Below, in pieces: positions 60,876-64,000 of a stretch of 64,000 nucleotides of DNA. The translations under genes and the position numbers were made by a program. Numbering within the stretch: the stretch's first letter is position 1; every line of letters starts with the position of its first letter. The stretch is from a candidate division WOR-3 bacterium (GTDB taxonomy: Bacteria > Hydrothermota > Tepidihabitantia > Tepidihabitantales > Tepidihabitantaceae), in NCBI GenBank assembly GCA_039801085.1, contig JBDRTY010000002.1, positions 443,339 to 507,338 on the forward strand, given 5' to 3'. The notes under the pieces were generated by a model. That model did not search any database, was not told the DNA's origin, and saw nothing but the letters and a program-made list of their open reading frames with translations.

Positions 60876-62144
60876 ATGTTTACATCCTTGAGTACGCTCG
60901 GACTGGTGGCAATTTTGATCGGCGTACTGATCACTATTCACGAATTCGGGCATCTGATCGTAGCCAAGCTGGGTCGGATTCCGGTTGACTCATTTTCCAT
61001 CGGTTTCGGTCCGGTAATACTGAAGAGGCGTATCGGTGAAACTGAGTACCGACTTTCGCTCGTGCCGCTCGGCGGATACATTAAAATGGTGGGAGAGGAC
61101 AATCCGGCGCAGGGGGGATTCAGCAGTAAGCCGGTCGGAGTCCGGGTAGCGGTGATTGCTGCCGGTCCGTTCTTCAATCTTGTGCTGGGCTTTGTTCTTA
61201 TTGTAGCCATGTATCTTATTTTCGGAGTTACTTCAGTGTCACCGCTGGTAACCCCTTTACCTGGCAGCGGGGCGCAGGTGGCAGGATTGCAGGCAGGGGA
61301 CCGGATACTTGCAGTTGCCGGTGATACTGTTCCGGATTTTGAAACCTTGCAGCAGCTCCTGATGAAGCATCGGGGGAAAGAGGTTGCAGTCACGACCCGG
61401 CGGGGAGATAGCACGCTGGTTTTCCAGTATCTGGTTCCCGAAACACTGGAACTGGAGCCGTTCATTCCACCGGTGATTGACCGGGTGCGTGCCGGCAGTC
61501 CGGCGGCAAGACTCGGGCTTCGTGCTGGCGACCGTATACTGACGGTTGGGGGTAATGAGGTTCAGAGCTGGGAACAGTTTGTCAGTGTGGTCCGCGAGCA
61601 TGGCGGGATGCCGATTGAACTTCGGTGGCAGCGGGGAGAATCTCTGTATGTCGATTCAATCGTTCCGGCGCTGGAGCAGGATCAGCTGAGCCGGGAACGG
61701 TTTGGTCAGATCGGGGTCTGGGTACGTTTGCCCCGCAGGGCGATGTCTCTGCCGCAGGCGGTGTGGGAGGGGGCAAGGCGCACCGGTTACATAACGGTTC
61801 AGACCTTCGTAATTATCTACAAAGTGATTACTAGGAAGATATCATCCCGTGCCATTGGCGGACCGATCATGGTTGCCAAGATTGCTTGGGAGGGGGCGAG
61901 CTGGGGGTGGGAGTATTTTCTGGCGCTCTGGGCGCTGCTCTCCATCAATCTGTTTGTAGTCAATATGCTGCCGGTGCCGGTGCTCGATGGAGGACGAATT
62001 CTGCTGGATGTCGTTGCCGGTATCCGGCGCCGGCCGCTTTCCGACCGGGAACTCACTTGGGCGAACAGCATCGGCTGGGCTGTGATTGGAATTCTGGTGG
62101 CGCTTACGCTGTTTAATGATCTCAGACGGCTGCTTTTCAAGTGA
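60876..62144 (+). CDS. rseP: Site-2 intramembrane protease RseP
   Basis: 422 residues. Zinc site HEFGH near residue 23 in the first transmembrane helix, two PDZ domains (GSGAQVAGLQAGDRILAVAG and GSPAARLGLRAGDRILTVGG) and a C-terminal metal-ligand motif VLDGGRILLD. It cleaves membrane-bound anti-sigma factors or signal-peptide remnants. Start has GGAAGGAG 3 nt upstream. No sigma factor or anti-sigma gene nearby. Confidence 0.94.
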   Translation: MFTSLSTLGLVAILIGVLITIHEFGHLIVAKLGRIPVDSFSIGFGPVILKRRIGETEYRLSLVPLGGYIKMVGEDNPAQGGFSSKPVGVRVAVIAAGPFFNLVLGFVLIVAMYLIFGVTSVSPLVTPLPGSGAQVAGLQAGDRILAVAGDTVPDFETLQQLLMKHRGKEVAVTTRRGDSTLVFQYLVPETLELEPFIPPVIDRVRAGSPAARLGLRAGDRILTVGGNEVQSWEQFVSVVREHGGMPIELRWQRGESLYVDSIVPALEQDQLSRERFGQIGVWVRLPRRAMSLPQAVWEGARRTGYITVQTFVIIYKVITRKISSRAIGGPIMVAKIAWEGASWGWEYFLALWALLSINLFVVNMLPVPVLDGGRILLDVVAGIRRRPLSDRELTWANSIGWAVIGILVALTLFNDLRRLLFK

Positions 62145-63361
62145 GAATTCTTGGTGTGGCGGCTGCCCCGGAGCCGCAGCAGTTTATCGAGGGGTTTCCG
62201 CCTCGAGGTGCCCGGCTTTTTCTGTGTCCGGACCTGGAAATCTGCCGTCTGGCAGCGCTGACCCCGGATGATGAGTTTGTCTACCAGGATGAGCGGCTGC
62301 AGGTAATAACCACCAGCGGTTACGAGCTGGTGGTGGTGCGGGTGGATTTTAATTGTGAGAATTCGGCCCGGGTACTGACTGAGCGCTTCTATGAGGTGCA
62401 GGTGCCGGTGGTGCTTTTCGGACCGCAGGTGACTGCCTGGGGAGATAATCCGCCGGGCTGGGTCCGGTACCGCGTCTGTGGTGATATCGTGCTCGTCTGG
62501 GACCGTATCCGTGAAGATGCCCGGCAGGGTCGGTTGCTTTCCTGTTACTCTGCTCTTCAGCAGCCGCACTATGTCGTTCCCAAACTGATATTCCCCAAGC
62601 CTGGTATGATGAACGTTAACTATCAGGTAGTGCAGTTTGTGCGCGGTTGTGCCTGTCCCGATCGTGTTCGATCGCTGTGTCCGGAATTTCTTTATTATGG
62701 TGAACAGGCAGCATTCCGGCAGAAGGATGAAATTATCGGCGAAGTGCTGGCCCTACCGAAAAAACAAATCCGGCTGCTGGACGAAGATATTGCCCGGTAT
62801 CCTGAATACTACTATGCGCTCTTTCGTATCCTCTGGCGATTCCGACGCCACTGGACTGTTAATGCCGGCAGCCGGCTTTTTGAATATCCCCAGCTGGTCC
62901 GGATGCTGGCTAAAGCCGGGGTGAAAATTATTTACCTCAATGAAAGTTTTTTTGATCCCTGGCTGGAGGAGGCACTGAAAAGTCCGGCAGTAGCAAAACA
63001 ACTCTACCGCCGGGTAAAATTTCTTCATGCACGGCGCATTCTTGTGGGTGCACGGATTACGCTGCCCGACTCAGGTGTGGACTACCACCGCATTGCCGGG
63101 CTTCTCGTCCGGACCGATCTGGATTTCATTGAAACCCGTTTTATCGACCGGAACGGTCGGTTCGTTCCGGTGAGATATCATCCGATGGTTCAGACTGATG
63201 AGCCTGCCTGGATTAAAAGCCGGTTTTATGCCTTTGATTCACTGGTGGACCGTTTTGTCCGTCGTCCCCGCCGAGTCGGCTTTTATTCCACTATTTGGTA
63301 CCTGATACCCTACAGTCTGGCTTACCGTCAGAATTTTCTGGAAGGTCTGGATCGTCCCTGA
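62141..63361 (+). CDS. B12-binding-type radical SAM-like protein with altered Cys motif
   Basis: 406 residues. The N-terminal 130 residues look like a cobalamin-binding fold (LFLCPDLEICRLAALTPDDE, VPVVLFGPQVTAWGD), followed by a radical-SAM-like region (VVQFVRGCACPDRVRSLCPE, IRLLDEDIARYPEYY, KAGVKIIYLNESFFDP). The canonical CxxxCxxC is replaced by C170-x-C172-x7-C180, and the B12-ligand DxHxxG is not evident. Either a divergent cluster site or a non-catalytic relative. GTG overlaps the rseP stop. Function unknown. Confidence 0.65.
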   Translation: MRILGVAAAPEPQQFIEGFPPRGARLFLCPDLEICRLAALTPDDEFVYQDERLQVITTSGYELVVVRVDFNCENSARVLTERFYEVQVPVVLFGPQVTAWGDNPPGWVRYRVCGDIVLVWDRIREDARQGRLLSCYSALQQPHYVVPKLIFPKPGMMNVNYQVVQFVRGCACPDRVRSLCPEFLYYGEQAAFRQKDEIIGEVLALPKKQIRLLDEDIARYPEYYYALFRILWRFRRHWTVNAGSRLFEYPQLVRMLAKAGVKIIYLNESFFDPWLEEALKSPAVAKQLYRRVKFLHARRILVGARITLPDSGVDYHRIAGLLVRTDLDFIETRFIDRNGRFVPVRYHPMVQTDEPAWIKSRFYAFDSLVDRFVRRPRRVGFYSTIWYLIPYSLAYRQNFLEGLDRP

Positions 63362-63371
63362 GCTGTCGGCT

Positions 63372-63611
63372 TTATAGGACCGGTTCCACCTGCTGGACTT
63401 CCGGAATTAGTTCCTTGAGCGTTTTTTCCACCCCTGCTGCCAGAGTCAGACTGGAAAACGGACAATGGGCGCAGGCACCTGTTAGGCGAACCCGCACAAC
63501 GCCATTATCTTCAATACTTACCAGTTCAATGCTCCCGCCATCAAGTGCAAGGGACGGTTTGATTTTCTGTTCAATCACCTGTTTAATCCGCTGCCGGATT
63601 TCTTCGGTCAT
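63372..63611 (-). CDS. NifU C-terminal domain protein (Fe-S scaffold/carrier)
   Basis: 79 residues from ATG 63611, with AAAGGGG 8 nt upstream. A stand-alone NifU-like domain: RPSLALDGGSIELVSIEDN-type strand pair (ALDGGSIELVSIEDNGVV) and the cluster-binding CxxC in LTGACAHCPFSSLTLAAGVE. It would carry or assemble [4Fe-4S] clusters. The gene overlaps the end of the upstream gene by 29 bp. Confidence 0.9.
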   Translation of the reverse strand: MTEEIRQRIKQVIEQKIKPSLALDGGSIELVSIEDNGVVRVRLTGACAHCPFSSLTLAAGVEKTLKELIPEVQQVEPVL

Positions 63612-64000
63612 GGTTTTTCCCCTTTCGGTCAAATTCCAGTACGGGGGATGGTCTGGTAATCGGACCGCCAATCCGCCACTGGATAAGTTCCTCCTCAGCG
63701 CACGGTCGTGCCTTATAAATTTTCCCGTTAGCAGCCACTTTTACCAGTTGTTCCTCCGGATGGTCACAGTACCGGGCGCAGATCTGTGCTGCCAGCTCAA
63801 TTTCTTTCTTTGCCGGTTTCGTCCCCCGCAGAATACACACCGGGCCTACTGTTTCTACCGGTTTCAAAATCAGCTGGTCGGAGTCGTTCAGGCTTTCCAG
63901 AATCCGGTTCTCCTCCTCATTCCGGCCGACAATCAGCTTTGAGTTTCCAGGGAGGCGAAAATGGCGGCCGTAATTCAGCAGCCGGATATCAGTCAGAGTT
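63583..64000 (-). CDS. C-terminal part of an NFACT-R-type protein (runs off window)
   Basis: Open to the window edge (138 codons visible). The segment DIRLLNYGRHFRLPGNSKLI, IVGRNEEENRIL and GPVCILRGTKPAKKEIELAA resembles the NFACT-R_2 domain at the C-terminus of proteins joined to a ThiI/MnmA-like tRNA-sulfurtransferase domain. The N-terminal part is outside the window, so the enzyme part is not seen. Its overlap with the NifU-like gene fits a link to sulfur or Fe-S chemistry. Confidence 0.7.
   Translation of the reverse strand, partial: TLTDIRLLNYGRHFRLPGNSKLIVGRNEEENRILESLNDSDQLILKPVETVGPVCILRGTKPAKKEIELAAQICARYCDHPEEQLVKVAANGKIYKARPCAEEELIQWRIGGPITRPSPVLEFDRKGKNHDRRNPAAD

Overview
The window is typical bacterial chromosome, GC-rich except for one island, with tightly packed genes that often overlap by a few bases. 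Several traits point to an uncultured deep-branching Gram-negative-type lineage, and WOR-3-like candidate phyla are my best guess. These traits are Lnt, a LolCD-like pair, RseP, a family of secreted beta-propeller proteins with FlgD-like C-terminal tails, an archaeal-type pyruvoyl arginine decarboxylase, a deoxyhypusine-synthase-like protein, and a 23S-5S unit with no 16S beside it. The lineage is an inference, not a result.

Layout. 1-1363: end of a metal ABC importer. 6175-1366 (minus): operon of two small proteins, PPDK and ATP-PEPCK. 6.2-6.97 kb: non-coding, filled with inverted GC-rich repeats. 6971-12786: small unknown gene, alaS, LCP protein, der, zinc-ribbon membrane protein. 12.8-19.84 kb: AT-richer island bounded by 78-bp direct repeats (5 mismatches), holding a possible Cys-rich peptide, a radical SAM/SPASM maturase, an ABC exporter, a small membrane protein and a TonB-receptor-like outer-membrane protein. 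It looks like a decaying RiPP locus: the maturase has Gly in place of the middle Cys of CxxxCxxC and no normal start codon, and the receptor gene is frameshifted. 19.9-23.64 kb: SWIB-like gene, rRNA promoter, boxA, 23S and 5S. 23.7-33 kb: SpoIID lipoprotein, arginine decarboxylase with a tRNA-Ala upstream, secreted propeller proteins and a glycosyltransferase. 33.1-36.6 kb: heterodimeric ABC exporter. 36.6-40 kb: DHS-like enzyme, ODC-type decarboxylase, zinc alcohol dehydrogenase. 40-43.5 kb: DsrE-like protein, two more secreted proteins (one frameshifted), a methyltransferase. 43.6-54.8 kb: mltG/ruvX diverging from lysS, lolC/lolD-like, mcsA, mcsB, selA, then purN, an oxidoreductase and lnt. 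54.8-57.65 kb (minus): OB-fold secreted protein and a solute-binding lipoprotein. 58-63.4 kb: trpS, ispD, dxr, rseP and a B12-radical-SAM-like protein. 63.4-64 kb (minus): NifU-like protein and the end of an NFACT-R-like protein.

Regulation. Thirteen genes have a sigma-70-type promoter (TTGACA-like, 16-17 bp spacer, TATAAT-like) whose -10 box ends only 5-9 nt before the start codon and no Shine-Dalgarno sequence, so their mRNAs should be leaderless. Most secreted-protein genes, and genes inside operons, instead have clear AAGGAGG-type ribosome sites. This split is the strongest genome-wide signal here and also fixes several start codons.

Pathways visible: gluconeogenic PEP/pyruvate steps (ppdK, pckA), two polyamine entry routes (arginine and ornithine-type decarboxylases) plus a DHS-like aminobutyl transferase, two MEP-pathway steps (ispD, dxr), envelope building (lnt, rseP, mltG, LCP), protein-arginine phosphorylation (mcsA/mcsB) and selenocysteine synthesis (selA).
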